Assembly: GCF_014633365.1 (NCBI RefSeq)
Contig: NC_068338.1
Span: 17,866,616 to 17,930,615, forward strand
Reading direction: 5' to 3'
Length of the DNA: 64,000 nt
Source of the DNA: Diospyros lotus
Lineage: Eukaryota > Streptophyta > Magnoliopsida > Ericales > Ebenaceae
Both the position numbers and the translations under genes were made by a program. The number at the start of each line of letters is the position of its first letter. Positions within the stretch are counted from its first letter, which is position 1. Shown here piece after piece: positions 23,465 through 34,682 of this stretch. The notes below the pieces were generated by a model. It worked only from the letters and a program-made list of their open reading frames with translations, ran no database searches and was not told where the DNA came from.

Positions 23465-24436
23465 CTACTTCCTCTTTTTGCTTGTCGGCATAATTCGCCT
23501 TCCCTTGGACGTGATTGTTTTCATTATCCCAACATTCATAGGAGTAGTGACCAAACTTGTTACAAGTATAACAATGAACTTGAGATCTGTCACTCCTACT
23601 GCCACAGCCTCTTGTATTACCTCCTCGACAACGTCCTCTTCGTGAATACTATTGATTGTTGTCTTCATTGTTGCTGCTGCCACAACCTTACCCGTGGCCT
23701 CAACCACCACCACGACTTCCTCCTCATCTGTGTCCACGGCCTTTTCCTCGTTGCCTTTATTCTTCTCAATCTGGGCCTTCTCTTTCTCTTCTTGCAAAGA
23801 CAACTTAGATTGGATCACTTGATCCAACTTCTCTTGTCTTTTCTTGTTTAGGCATTGTTCATGGGCTTGCAGCGAGCCCATGAGTTCGTCAACGTGCATG
23901 TTGTCCAAATCTTTGGACACTTCAATGGCAACGACGATATGCTCAAATTTGTCATCAAGAGAGCGCATCACTTTCTTCACTACACGATTATCTTTCACTG
24001 TCTCCCCATTCGTTTTCAGTTGATTGACTATGGCGAGGACTCTTGTAAAATAATCCAAGATGCATTCGGACTCTTTTTGGCACAATTCTTCAAATTCGCA
24101 TCTCAACATCTGGAGGCGCACCTTTACCTTCTCGATTCCCTTGTTGGATTTTTGCAATGTCTCCCATGCCTCCTTCGCATTCGTAGCCTACGCGATCTTT
24201 GGGAACCCTGACTCATCTACCGACTGGTAGATGTAATATAGAGCTTTCTTGTCTTTCTTTCGTAAGTCCTTCACAACATCCATTACAACTACGCCTTCGC
24301 TTGGTTCGGTGTAACCGTTGTTAACGATGTCCCACAAATCTTGGGACCCGAGTAATGCCTTCATCTGAATACTCCAATGCTCATAGTTGGAGTTAGTGAG
24401 GTGCGGGAACACAAATCCGTTTACCAAATTTGCCAT
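23465..24436 (-). pseudogene. Copia G gag
   Basis: Starts at 24436 (MANLVNGFVFPHLTNSNYEHW, a typical gag opening) to a stop near 24190. 24157-23465 continues in another frame: [58 protein letters not shown], and [15 protein letters not shown]. The C-terminal end has lost its zinc-knuckle frame through a frameshift near 23720, so the last 60 or so residues are out of frame. Confidence 0.87.
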
Positions 24437-24461
24437 TCCACATTGACGTTGTTGTCTTCAA

Positions 24462-24479
24462 CCTCAAGCTCTGATACCA
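24462..24479 (-). other. Primer binding site of copia G
   Basis: Read on the minus strand, TGGTATCAGAGCTTGAGG lies three bases from the 5' LTR and matches the initiator tRNA-Met type. Confidence 0.88.
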
Positions 24480-24482
24480 TGT

Positions 24483-24839
24483 TGATAGAGATGAAAGCAC
24501 TTATAGACACACACTATATGGAAGAATGGTGGGAAATGACACACACAATTTCTACAGAGAGTGGAAGACTAGAAACTACAGCAAAACAGAGGTAACTCAA
24601 GAACTGTATTTTTCTGCTTTGCAAAAATACCACCTAGAGTAGATTCCTCGCACACATTGAATAAATAGGATTATCACCGGATTTGTCTTCTATTTTCTTG
24701 GTTCCTATTCACACTTCGTTGATCACTTCGTTCCTAAATAATAGGGCTAGATCCGCTATGTAACAGAAAAACTACTACTAACAATTGACCAAATCAACAG
24801 AAATTAGTAACACAATTAATTCAAATTTAGCTTCTAACA
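24483..24839 (-). repeat. 5' LTR of copia G
   Basis: 357 bp. It pairs with 20033-20390 and is followed on the plus strand by the TSD copy CTAAC. Confidence 0.92.
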
Positions 24840-24844
24840 CTAAC

Positions 24845-25422
24845 ATGGTTAAAGATTTTCTTGGTTTTGATTCCTTTGGCTAGATTTGTGAAAGTTGCCC
24901 AAAAGGGAAGATGCACAAGCTGCCTTTTCCAAAAGGTGGCAGTTTGAGAGCCAAGGAGAAGCTTGAATTAGTGCACACTAATGTCTGTGGTCCTATGCAT
25001 ACCACTTCTTTTGGCAACAGTAAATATTTCATTCTTTTTATTGATGATTTGACAAGGATGACTTGGATTTATTTTTAGAGCAAGAAAGCTTAAGTTTTTT
25101 ACGTCTTCAAGAAGTTTGTGAATTTGGTTAAAACTCAAAGTGGATGCAAGATCAAAACTTTGAGATCTGATAATGGGAGGAATATACTTCCAAGCAATTT
25201 GAAAAGTTTTGTGAAGATTTCAGAATTCAGCACCAACTTTCCATTGTCTACACACCACAACAAAATGGTGTATCTGAAAGGAAAAACATAATTGTGATGG
25301 AGATGGCAAGGTGTTTACTCTTTGGAAAGAAATTGCCAAAGAATTTCTAGGCAGAAACTGTTTGTACTGCTGTTTACTTGCTCAACAGACTACCCACAAG
25401 GGTAGTAGAGGGCAAGACTCCT
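24845..25422 (+). pseudogene. Copia F integrase, first part
   Basis: Resumes F after G: DFLGFDSFG, a stop, ICESCPKGKMHKLPF (zinc-binding Cys pair), LELVHTNVCGPMHT, FILFIDDLTRMTWIYF and a stop, TLRSDNGR with a frameshift, QLSIVYTPQQNGVSERKN (catalytic Glu present), VMEMARCLLFGKKLPKNF and a stop, [17 protein letters not shown]. It is cut at 25422 by copia H, whose left TSD copy is CTCCT (25418-25422). Confidence 0.87.
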
Positions 25423-26235
25423 TGTTGATTTATGTGATTCAAAATGTTTTCTCATCTTATGTTGATTCATTAAATTTGTTTATATGCTGATTATATGAAA
25501 TTGTTGAGCTGCTGCATTTGTTATTCGTTTCATATTGAATTTAAAATGCTGATTGACATTCTGTTAATATGGTTTCTTGGGCTATTGATATTTGTGGGCT
25601 GCTAAGTCTTATGGGCTGAGCCCATATTCATTTCATGTGGCATTCTCATTGCTGGCCGAGCCCATTTGTTGGTCCATGTTGGCGTTGCTATAAAAGGGCA
25701 ATCTGATGCCCTAATCTCCAGAATGTTCTGATATTTCGCTTTTGCTCTCTCTTTCTGAAACCCTAAGTCGACGATTCTTGAAGCGAGACACATCCTGTGA
25801 ATCTTTAGTTCTGATCTCTGTTTCGATCAGTTGAATGGTTGTTTCCATGGTAAGATCAGTCGGTAAGTAAGTGTATTGCTTAATCTCTATGTTGTTTTAA
25901 ACGCTTGAGGCGTGAGAGGTTGGTTAGCTGAAAGAACAGATTAGCCTTGATCGTGAGATCGGTATAGAACAGATCTATCTTGATCTTGTTGTTTTGATTT
26001 CTGTTTTTCAGTTGTATTTTGCAATACTATTTTTACTTTTTCGTTTGATGATTTTGTAATTGATTGTAAACTTGAGATCTAGTGGATTGACTAGAGGCGG
26101 AGCATCTGCCGTGAGTAGGATCTATTGATTCGATATCTTTATGTGTGAATGAGTTGTGGTTTAAAGTTTTCGGTTTTTCTGTTTATTGCGCTTGATCTGT
26201 GTTTGGCCGAGATAATAGGTTGGTTAAAACCTACA
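25423..26235 (+). repeat. 5' LTR of copia H
   Basis: 813 bp, TGTTGATTTATG..AACCTACA. TATAAAAGG at 25690 is the promoter box. It pairs with 31487-32310. Confidence 0.93.
25690..25698 (+). promoter_or_regulatory. TATA box of copia H 5' LTR
   Basis: TATAAAAGG about 270 bp into the LTR. The same box is kept in the 3' LTR near 31753. Confidence 0.6.
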
Positions 26236-26237
26236 AG

Positions 26238-26255
26238 TGGTATCAGAGCCACGAG
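26238..26255 (+). other. Primer binding site of copia H
   Basis: TGGTATCAGAGCCACGAG, two bases after the LTR, initiator tRNA-Met type. Confidence 0.9.
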
Positions 26256-26720
26256 GATCCAAGATCCCGGTCAAGCTGTCTCAGATCCGAAAGGTAAATC
26301 ACAGATCTGGTAAGATCTTCGAAGACCTAAGGGTTTCTGGACTCACACTCTACTTTTCCCTAATTTATTGTGTTATCATATTTGTCTTCTTTAGTCTGTT
26401 AAATATATGCTGCATGCCCTAATTTTTTTGTATATTCTTGATCTTGAATAAGTAATCTGTTGTTTACTTTATTCTGTGACATATTTTGTCGTGTGTTCTT
26501 GTTTGTATTTGAAAAACCTATTTTTTGTTTAATTAATTTTTTTGGAAAATTAATATTCTTAAAATTCATTTTGATCTCATATCCAAAACCTAAATAAGAT
26601 AGAAATCTTATTTGATTCTTCATATCTGTTGTTCCTATTTCTGCTTTAATCATGTCTGATTAGTCTTAGTTAATCTCAAATATCACCTGTAATCATCATT
26701 CTGTATTATTGCTTAAATAA

Positions 26721-27762
26721 ATGGCCCCATCTAAGTATGAATTAGATAAGTTTGATGGTAATGGTCTCTCTGTGGCAAAAGAAAATGACTGCTATATTGG
26801 TTCAAAACCAGTGCTCTGAAGCACTGAACGAACCTTCTATAATTGAGAAAGATAAAGTAGAACCCCCTCCTACCCCTGAAATGCGTAAAATGGATAGATT
26901 AGCATACAGTCTAATTATTTTAAATCTTTCTAATAAAGTCCTTAGGCAAGTTAACAAAGAAAACACTGTCTTAAAGGTTTGGAATAAGCTGGAGTCTTTG
27001 TATATGACTAAATCTTTAACCAGTAAGATTTACTTAAAAAGAAAATTATTTGGTTTTAAAATGAATACCTCTAAATCTCTAGAAGAAAACCTAGATGACT
27101 TTAATGTCATTGTAATAGGTCTAGAAAACATAGATGAGAGTATTTCTGAAGAGAACCAAGCTGTAATCCTTTTAAATGCTTTGCCTGAGTCATATAGAGA
27201 TTTAAGAACTGCAATGCAGTATGGCAGAACATCTTTATCCTTAGAGGATGTAGTGTCTGCCCTAAGATCTAGAGATCTTGAAGATGATAAGAAAAATAAG
27301 AAAATAAATAGTGTTGAAGGCTTAAATGTAAAGAGTAACTGGGAACAAAAACCTAAGAATAAAGGCAAAGGGAATTCAAGGGGTAGAAGTAAAACAAGAT
27401 CAAATTCAAAGTCTAGAGGAACTAGTAGGGGATCCTCAAAAACAAGAACATGCAGGTATTGTAAAAAGAAGGGTCATGTAAGAAAGAATTGTTACGAAAG
27501 AAAGAAAGATCTAGAAAATGAAAGCTCTAGTAATCAAGATGCAACAAATATTTTTGATGGATATGATAGTGCAGAAGGCCTAATTATGACAGAACATACC
27601 ATAGGTGATGAGTGGATTTTAGATTCAGATTGTACTTTTCACATGACGCCTAGGAGAGACTGGTTGCTTAACTTCCAGCAAATAGAAGGTGGGAAAGTCC
27701 TAATGGGTAATAATCAATCCTGCAAGGTAACTGGTTTAGGGTCAGTTAGGTTTAAAATGTGA
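26721..27762 (+). pseudogene. Copia H gag and protease
   Basis: The start ATG at 26721 (MAPSKYELDKFDG) is in one frame and shifts at about 26760 into the long frame 26752-27762. That frame has gag blocks RKMDRLAYSLIILNLS and ENLDDFNVIVIGLENI, an Arg/Ser/Lys-rich region, and an intact zinc knuckle CRYCKKKGHVRKNC (CX2CX4HX4C). The protease reads WILDSDCTFHMTP, where the family has DSG, so the third catalytic-loop residue is changed. It ends at an in-frame TGA (27760-27762). Confidence 0.88.
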
Positions 27763-28905
27763 GATGGAGCATATAGGACTTTAGATAATGTGATATTTGT
27801 GCCAAACCTTAGAAGAAATCTTATTGCCCGAAGTATGTTAGATTCCAATGGAGGGTCTTATAAGTCAAAAAATGGTGTCCTTAAGGTGTTCAAAGGATCC
27901 ATGGTAGTTCTTAAGGGAATTCATAAGCAAGGTCTGTATGTCCTTCAAGGAGAGTCTATCTCTAGCAGCGTCTCATCTTCTGAAAATGATGACACTGTCT
28001 TGTGGCATAGGAGACTAGGTCATATAGGAATGAAAGGTTTACTAGAATTAAGTAAACAAGGAATCTTAGATCCTAGGAGGATTGGTAATCTAGACTTTTG
28101 TGAGACATGTGCCTTGGGCAAGTCTCACAGGTTGCAGTTTGCTTCTACAACTCATAAGTCCCAAGATGTCCTAGAGTATGTTCATTCCGACCTTTGGGGA
28201 TCTCCCCAAGTCCCTAGCTCTCTTTCTGGCGCCCAATATTTCCTTTCCTTTATAGATGACTATTCTAGGAAGGTTTGGGTCTATTTCCTTAGGCATAAGA
28301 GTGAAGCGTTTGCTAAATTTAAGGAGTGGAAGACCTATGTAGAGCTGCAATCAGGCAAGAAAATAAAGACCCTTAGAACAGATAATGGCCTGGAATTTTG
28401 TAATCAAGAATTCTCAAATTTCTGCAAACAAGTAGGCATTGCAAGGCATAGAACTTGCAGCGAAACACCCCAGCAAAATGGAGTTGCTGAACACATGAAT
28501 AAAACCATCCTAAATAAAGTTAGATGTTTTTTGAAAGACTCTAACTTGCCCAAGAAATTTTGGGCTGAAGCAGTTTCAACTGTTTGTTACCTTATAAATA
28601 GATCTCCTTCCTCTACCATAGAATTTAGAACTCCTGAGCAGTTGTGGAGTGGGAAAATCTCATCTCTAAACCACCTTAGACCTTTTGGATGTATTGCTTA
28701 TGTCCATAAGAAAGAAGGGAAGTTAGACCCTAGAGCCAAGAAGGCTGTATTCTTAGGATACCCTCAAGGGGTAAAAGGATACAAATTATGGCTGATTGAG
28801 GAAAAGAAAACCGTTATCAGCAGGGATGTAGTATTCAAAGAATCAGAATACTATACCCCAAATAAGGTGGAAAATCCCAAGGTAGACCAAACTGATAAAT
28901 TTTAG
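27763..28905 (+). pseudogene. Copia H integrase
   Basis: Same frame as gag-protease after one stop; the main ORF is 27790-28905 (371 residues). Zinc-binding region: LWHRRLGHIGMKGL and CETCALGKSHRLQF. Core: VHSDLWGSPQ (first Asp), FIDDYSRKVWVYF, LRTDNGLEF (second Asp) and TPQQNGVAEHMNKTI (catalytic Glu). It ends with the C-terminal LWSGKISSLNHLRPFGC, AVFLGYP and ISRDVVF. The reading is complete, so this is the best-kept integrase in the window. An in-frame TAG closes it at 28905. Confidence 0.9.
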
Positions 28906-29858
28906 TTTGAGGAGGAAAGGGATAGCATTAATGATAAGGTAGAAGAGTCTAGCCAAGAGAGACCTCAAGAGTCTAGCTCCCAAGATCTTGCTAAAACTGA
29001 AATGGAGAGTGAGGATAATGGAAATTCAGCTGAAATCATTCCAGAATTGGATGATTATGTCCTATCTAGGGATAGGGTGAGGAGGGAGATTAAACCTCCT
29101 TCTAGGTATGCCCATGTTGATGTGATTGCCTATGCTCTTAATATTGGGGATTCAATAGAGCATGAAGAACCTCTTAGTTATCAAGAAGCCAGCTCCAGTA
29201 AATATAGAACTAATTGGTTAAAGGAAATGAAGGAAGAGATGGAATCTCTTCAAAAGAATAAAACCTAGATTCTTGTAAATAAACCTAAAGACCAGAAAGT
29301 TATAGGCTGTAAATGGATATTCAAAAGAAAGTCAGGTATCCCAGGTGTAGAACCAGCCAGATTTAAGGCTAGGGTAGTTGCCAAGGGTTTTTCCCAAAGA
29401 GAAGGCATAGACTACCATGAGGTGTTCTCCCTTGTAGTAAAGCATACCTCTATAAGGTTAGTTTTAGCCTTAGTAGCCTTAAATGATCTAGAGCTTGAGC
29501 AATTAGATGTGAAGACTGTTTTTCTCCATGGAAACCTAGAAGAGAAAATATATATGGATCAGCCTATAGGTTTCATAGAAAAAGGTCAGGAGAATAAGGT
29601 TTGCTTGTTGCAAAGGTCTCTTTATGGTCTAAAGCAATCTCCTAAACAGTGGTATAGGAGATTTGATGAGTTTATGCTCAAAGAAAATTACTCTAGGTGT
29701 AACTTTGACCATTGTGTTTATTTTAAACTGCTTAAATAAAAGTTGTTCATATATCTCCTTATATATGTAGATGATATGCTTATTGCATGTAAAGAAAAGG
29801 GAGAAATAGATAGATTTACTCAAGCCCTAAAATTAGAATTTGAAATGAAAATCCTAGG
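28906..29858 (+). pseudogene. Copia H reverse transcriptase, first part
   Basis: Same frame as the integrase, with stops at 29266-29268 and 29737-29739. Blocks: LSRDRVRREIKPPSRYAHVD, KWIFKRKSGIPGVEPARFKAR, EQLDVKTVFLHGNLEEKIYM, SLYGLKQSPKQWYRRFDEFM, then after the second stop LIYVDDMLIACKEKGE (YVDD intact). It is interrupted at 29858 by the Cassandra-type element. Confidence 0.9.
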
Positions 29859-30085
29859 TGTAATACCCCGGGAGCCCAAAAGAGAATAGTATATATCGAG
29901 GATAAGTAAGGAAGGAAATAACACCAGCTGGATACCTTTTGGGCTGAATGTTGGCAAAGAACTCCCAAGTTAAGCGTGCTTGACCTGGGGTAATCTAAGG
30001 ATGGGTGACCCCCCTGGAAAGTTCGTGTAGGCCCATCAGGGTAAGTTGTTCCAGTCCTTCCTATCGCTCGATACGGGATGTTACA
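29859..30085 (+). repeat. Cassandra 5' LTR
   Basis: 227 bp. The 5S-like core is at about 29956-30035 and includes the GTTAAGCGTGCTTG and GGATGGGTGACC words of the internal Pol III promoter region of 5S genes. Confidence 0.88.
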
Positions 30086-30197
30086 GGTGGGATGTTACAG
30101 GTGAGATCACAGCTAACCCTTGGTGAAGGCGGTCTGATGAGGGCGGGAAGTGGCGCCGGGGCTCGAGGGCCTGTTCAAGGAGCGACTTCTGGCAGAC

Positions 30198-30308
30198 GCG
30201 TGCTTGACCTGGGGTAATCCAAGGATGGGTGACCCCCCGGAAAGTTCGCGTAGGCCCATCAGGGTAAGTTGTCCCTGTCCTTCCTATCGCTCGATGCGGG
30301 ATGTTACA
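30198..30308 (+). repeat. Extra partial LTR copy inside the Cassandra element
   Basis: Starting at GCGTGCTTGACC, it repeats the 3' half of the LTR, including GGATGGGTGACC and the CGATGCGGGATGTTACAGG end, four bases before the full 3' LTR begins at 30313. The 112-bp segment before it (30086-30197) is GC-rich, is unlike the LTR, and would be the internal domain. Confidence 0.8.
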
Positions 30309-30312
30309 GGAA

Positions 30313-30538
30313 TGTAATACCTTGGGAGCCTAGAGGAGAATAGTATATATCGAGGATAAGTAAGAAAGAAAACAACACCAGCTGGATACATTTTGGGCTG
30401 AATGTAGGCAAAGAACTCCGAGGTTAAGCGTGCTTGAGCTGGGGCAGCTCAGGGATGGGTGACCCCCTGGGAAGTTCGCGTAGGCCTATCAGGGTAAGTT
30501 GTTCCAGTCTTTCCTATCGCTCGATGCGAAATGTTACA
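30313..30538 (+). repeat. Cassandra 3' LTR
   Basis: 226 bp with the same 5S-like core at about 30410-30490, closer to true 5S in AACTCCGAGGTTAAGCG and CCCCTGGGAAGTTC. Confidence 0.88.
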
Positions 30539-31416
30539 CTAGGAGCAGCCAGACGTATTTTAGGGATAGATATCACTAGAGATAGGAAAATAGGTACTTT
30601 GATCTTATCCCAATCTGGTTATTTAAGTGATAAGTCTCTTTGATATGGAAGGTTGTAAACCTGTTTCAACCCCTATTCCTCCCCACTTTAAGCTTCAAGC
30701 TATAAAAGGAAATTTACCTAAGGAAGAAGCTGACTATATGAAGAAGGTTCCTTACTCTAATGCAGTGGGAAGTCTCATGTATGCCATGATAAGTACTAGG
30801 CCTGATATAGCCCATGGGGTTAGCCTAGTAAGTAGATTCATGTGCAATCCTTCTAAGGAACATTGGTCAACTGTTAAGTGGGTTCTTAGGTATTTAAAGG
30901 GGTCAATTAATAAGGGTTTAGTGTTTAAATCAAATGCTGGAAATTCTAACAGCATTAAGGGTTTATGTGACTCTAATTTTGCATCTGATTTGGATAAAGA
31001 AGATCCTTATCAGGTTATGTTTTCACTTTAGGTGGAAATGTGATAAGTTGGAAAGCAAATCTCTAACACATAGTGGCTTATCAACCACTGAGGCTGAATA
31101 TGTTGCATTAACAAAAGCTATGAAAGAAGCTATTTGGTTGCAGAGAATAGTTAGAGAATTAGGTCTAGATGACCAAATTTCTAAAATATATTGTGATTCC
31201 CAAAGTGCAATTCATCTCTCAAAGAATAGTGCTTTTCATGAGAGAACCAAGCACATAGATATACGTCTTCATTTTGTTAGAGATATTATAGCTAAAGGTC
31301 AGGTCAAGATAGAAAAGATTTCTACTCTAATAAATCCTGCAGATATCCTAACTAAATTAGTTCTTGTAGTTAAGTTTGAGCAAGCTCTAGATTTGCTCAA
31401 TATTCTTCCAACGTAG
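30539..31416 (+). pseudogene. Copia H reverse transcriptase end and RNase H
   Basis: Resumes H after the Cassandra insertion: LGAARRILGIDITRDRK, a frameshift near 30630, then FDMEGCKPVSTPIPP, SNAVGSLMYAMISTRPDIAH and KWVLRYLKGS. A second shift near 31020 leads to RNase H: HSGLSTTEAEYVALTKAMKE, YCDSQSAIHLSKN, HERTKHIDIRLHFVRDII, PADILTKL. The final stop is at 31414-31416. Confidence 0.9.
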
Positions 31417-31486
31417 CTGTGGAAGATTAGCAGGGGTCTCTAGTCATTATCCACTATTTAATCCATTCTTGAATCAAGGTGGAATT

Positions 31487-32310
31487 TGTTAATTTATGTG
31501 ATTCAAAATGTTTTCTCATCTTATGTTGATTCATTAAATCTGTTTATATGCTGATTATATGAAATTATTGAGCTGATGCATTTGTTATTCGTTTCATATT
31601 GAATTTAAAATGCTGATTGACATTCTGTTAATATGGTTTCTTGGGCTATTGATATTTGTGGGCTGCTAAGTCTTATGGGCTGAGCCCATATTCATTTCAT
31701 GTGGCATTCTCGTTGCTGGCCGAGCCCATTTGTTGGTCCATGTTGGCGTTGCTATAAAAGGGCAATCTGATGCCCTAATCTCCAGAATGTTCTGATATTT
31801 TGCTTTTGCTCTCTCTTTCTAAAACCCTAAGTCGGCGATTCTTGAAGCGAGACACATCCTGTGAATCCTTCGTTCTGATCTCTGTTTTGATCGGTTGAAT
31901 GGTTGTTTCCATGGTAAGATCAGTCAATAAGTGTATTGCTTAATCTCTATGCTGTTTTAAACGCCTGAGGTGTGAGAGGTTGGTTGGTTGAAAGAACAGA
32001 TTAGTCTTGATTGTGAGATCGGTATAGAACAAATCTATCTTGATCTTGTTGTTTTGACTTCTGTTTTTCAGTTGTATTTTGCAATATTGTTTTTACTTTT
32101 TCGTTTGATGATCTTGTAATTGATTGTAAACTTGAGATCTAGTGGATTGACTAGAGGCGAAGCCTTTGCCGTGAGTAGGATCTATTGATCCGAACACGTA
32201 TATCGCTGTGTCTTTGTGTGTGAATGAGTTGTGGTTTAAAGTTTTCGGTTTTTCTGTTTATTGTGCTTGATCTGTGTTTGGCCAAGATAATAGGTTGGTT
32301 AAAACCTACA
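31487..32310 (+). repeat. 3' LTR of copia H
   Basis: 824 bp. It starts after a purine-rich AAGGTGGAATT tract and carries a 10-15 bp insertion relative to the 5' LTR near 32195. It is followed by the TSD copy CTCTT. Confidence 0.93.
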
Positions 32311-32315
32311 CTCTT

Positions 32316-34288
32316 TATGAAGCTTGGTCAGGTATAAAACCTTTTATTAAAAACTTGAAGATTTTTGGATCTATTTGTTATTCTTTTGTTCCTTCTGTGA
32401 AGAGGTCCAAACTTGATGAGAAGGCGATCAAAGGAATCTTTATTGGTTATGCTCCTAATTCCAAGGGGTATAGAATTTTTAATATGAAAACTGAAGAAGT
32501 TATCTTGCGTCGTGATGTCATCATCAACGAAGACTCTTATTGGGATTTTGAGCAGCAAAAAGTTGTGAGAGACTCCCCCACCAACATTGAAGGTTTGGAA
32601 TTAGGTGAGTCTTCTTTTGACTTAATTGATTCTAGTGGTTCTAGTATCCAAGATCCTCCCTTGGATGACGATGCCTTAGTTGAAGCCACTGGAGACAATC
32701 CAAATTATAAGGTAAAATCACTTGCTAATGTATATGAAAGATGCAATCTTGTTGTAGTTGAACCTAACAGCTATTATGAAGCTTCACAATCTGCTGACTG
32801 GATTGCTGCTATGGAAGCTGAAATAGAGATGATCAATAAAAATGATACATGGGAGCTTGTAGAGCAACCTCAAGGCAAGAACATCATTGGTGTGAAATGG
32901 GTGTTTAGGGTGAAGTATAATTCTGATGGCTCTATCAATAAATACAAAGCAAGATTGGTGGTAAAAGGGTATGCACAACAGCCTGGAATTGATTATGGAG
33001 ACACATTTGCACCGTGTAAGGTTGATTATTGCTTTGGCTGCACAGTTGGGGTGGAAAATATTCCACTTGGATATCAAATCAGCTTTTTTGAATGGTGATC
33101 TTGAGGAGGAGATCTATGTAAGCCAACTTGAAGGATTCATAGAAGAAGGCAAAGAAGACAAAGTGTATCGTTTGCAAAAAGCTCTCTATGGACTGAAGCA
33201 AGCACCGCGAGCTTGATACAGTAAAATTGATGCTTACTTGATTCATCAAGGATTCAAGAGGAGTATGAGTGAAACTACTCTCTATGTGAAGGTTGGTGAT
33301 AATTCTAAGCAACTCATTCTTTCTCTTTATGTTGATGATATGCTTGTAACTGGGAATGATCATCAAATGCTACAAAAATTTAAAGTTGAGATGGAAAAGA
33401 TGTTTGAGATGTCAGATCTAGGTAACATGCATTATTTTCTTGGCATGGAGATTCATCAAGAAGAAAAGGGTATTTTCATTTCTCAAAAGAAGTATGCCCA
33501 AGACATTTTGAAGAAATTCAAGATGGACACATGCAAAGCAATTTCCACTCCTCTAGCTTTGAATTTAAAAGTCTAAGAATGATGGTGAGAAACTCTCCAA
33601 TCCTACAATTTTTAGAAGTTTGGTAGGAAGTTTGTTTTATTTGACGGCATCCAGGCCGAATTTAATGTTTGTTGCAAGTATGCTCTCAAGATATATGAAT
33701 TCTCCTAGTGAAGTTCATTTTGCTAATGCTAAAAGGGTGCTTAGATACTTAAAGGGTACTCTTGATTTTGGAATTTGGTTTGAGTCCATTGGTGACTTGA
33801 AATTGATTGGATATGCTGATAGTGATTGGGCTGGTTGTGTTGATGACTCTAAAAGCACTTCTAGTTATATTTTTTCTCTTGGCACTAGGGTTTTCTCTTG
33901 GAACTCAAAGAAGCAAGAAGTTGTGGCTCAATCCACCGCTGAAGCTGAATATATTTCAGCAGCAGGTGCTGCAAATCAAGCAATATGGCTTCGCAAATTG
34001 CTTGGTGATTTAGGATATGAACAAAAGGAGCCTACATAATTGTTTTGTGATAACAAGTCTGCTATTGCTATCACCTCCAATCCAGTACAGCATGGTAAAA
34101 CAAAACACATTAAAGTCAAGTTTCATTTGTTGAGGGAAGCAGAGAAAGGCGGCGAGATCAAGCTCACTCATTGTAATTCAGAATTTCAGCTTGCTGACAT
34201 CCTCACAAAAGCTTTACCGTGTGGTCAATTTGAATTTTTACGCAACAAGTTGGGTTTGACAAAGAAAAATCTCAAGGAGGAGTGTTGA
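32316..34288 (+). pseudogene. Copia F integrase end, reverse transcriptase and RNase H
   Basis: Resumes F after H: YEAWSGIKPFIKNLKIFG, KAIKGIFIGYAPNSKGYRIF, WIAAMEAEIEMINKNDTWELV, VKWVFRVKYNSDGSINKYKAR, DYGDTFAP. A frameshift falls near 33010, then FHLDIKSAFLNGDLEEEIYV, LYGLKQAPRA and a stop. SLYVDDMLVTGND (YVDD intact) and HYFLGMEIHQEEKG follow, then a stop at 33574-33576. RNase H is well kept: YADSDWAGCVDDSKSTS, STAEAEYISAAGAANQAIWL, a stop at 34037-34039, then FCDNKSAIAITSNPVQHGKT and QLADILTKALP. The last Cys and stop overlap the 3' LTR. Confidence 0.9.
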
Positions 34289-34677
34289 GATTTGTGATAT
34301 TTTTCTTTAATTAAAGTGGATTTAATTTTCTGTTTTTTCATTTATGTCTCCACTATTATATTCTCCATTTGCAACTAAAGTTTGGCATTCAAATTTGGAA
34401 TGCAAAACATCCCGCATTTAAAGTATTATTTATAGCTTTTCAGTTTTATTTGGTGGATGTTATGTATTTAAGTACTGTATAAATAGGACTTCATTTATGT
34501 CTTTTGGTGTTGTGTGAGCTTTAATGCAACCTTTCAATTCAATAAGAAGAAGTCATCTTTCTTCAAGTTCTGGTTTTTCTTCTTCTCACATTTTTTTTTT
34601 TTTGTCTCTTTGTTTAACACAACATTGAAACTTTACTATTGCTTCCGCAATACCTTCTTTTATTATTTTTTTTAACA
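34283..34677 (+). repeat. 3' LTR of copia F
   Basis: 395 bp. It pairs with 18147-18544 and is followed by the TSD copy GTATT (34678-34682). Confidence 0.93.
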
Positions 34678-34682
34678 GTATT

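Larger units (their letters stand above)
20033..24839 (-). mobile_element. Copia retrotransposon G, complete but degenerate
   Basis: 4807 bp on the minus strand. LTRs at 24483-24839 (5') and 20033-20390 (3') differ by about 8% by eye. The TSD CTAAC stands at 20028-20032 and 24840-24844. It has an initiator-tRNA-type primer site and a very long G-run polypurine tract. Gag, protease, integrase, RT and RNase H are in copia order. It sits inside copia F. Confidence 0.93.
29859..30538 (+). mobile_element. Cassandra-type TRIM with 5S-rRNA-like LTRs
   Basis: 680 bp, TGTAATACC..GTTACA, TSD CTAGG at 29854-29858 and 30539-30543. Direct terminal repeats at 29859-30085 (227 bp) and 30313-30538 (226 bp) both contain a 5S-rRNA-like core: AACTCC.AGTTAAGCGTGCTTG, then AGGATGGGTGACC and a GGAAGTTCG-like block. 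A third, partial LTR copy (30198-30308) lies in the interior. It codes for no protein. 5S-like LTRs are the hallmark of the Cassandra family of terminal-repeat retrotransposons in miniature, which need proteins from other elements. Confidence 0.92.
25423..32310 (+). mobile_element. Copia retrotransposon H (Tnt1/Tork-like), carrying a Cassandra TRIM
   Basis: LTRs at 25423-26235 and 31487-32310 differ by roughly 4% by eye, mostly C/T and G/A changes plus small indels. The TSD is CTCCT (25418-25422) against CTCTT (32311-32315), one mismatch. The primer site is at 26238. Gag-protease, integrase and most of RT stand in a single frame with four in-frame stops. A 680-bp Cassandra-type element interrupts RT. 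The lineage guess rests on the RNase H wording (KIYCDSQSAIHLSKN, HERTKHIDIRLHF). Confidence 0.93.
18147..34677 (+). mobile_element. Copia retrotransposon F, carrying nested G and H
   Basis: LTRs at 18147-18544 and 34283-34677 (about 5% different by eye), TSD GTATT at 18142-18146 and 34678-34682. Gag and protease lie at 18614-20032, integrase at 24845-25417, and the rest of integrase with RT and RNase H at 32316-34288. Insertion G sits in the GAG-pre-integrase region and H inside the integrase. With G and H removed the element is about 4.8 kb, a normal copia size. It inserted into A's 3' LTR. Confidence 0.93.

Noticed and set aside
29956..30490. 5S rRNA genes
   Set aside because: The 5S-like cores are degenerate, incomplete and lie within the terminal repeats of a TRIM with its own target duplication.
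20033..34677. Nested copia G looking older than its host F (LTR difference about 8% versus 5%)
   Set aside because: Counts are by eye on short LTRs of about 360-400 bp. The gap is within sampling error and does not overturn the nesting.
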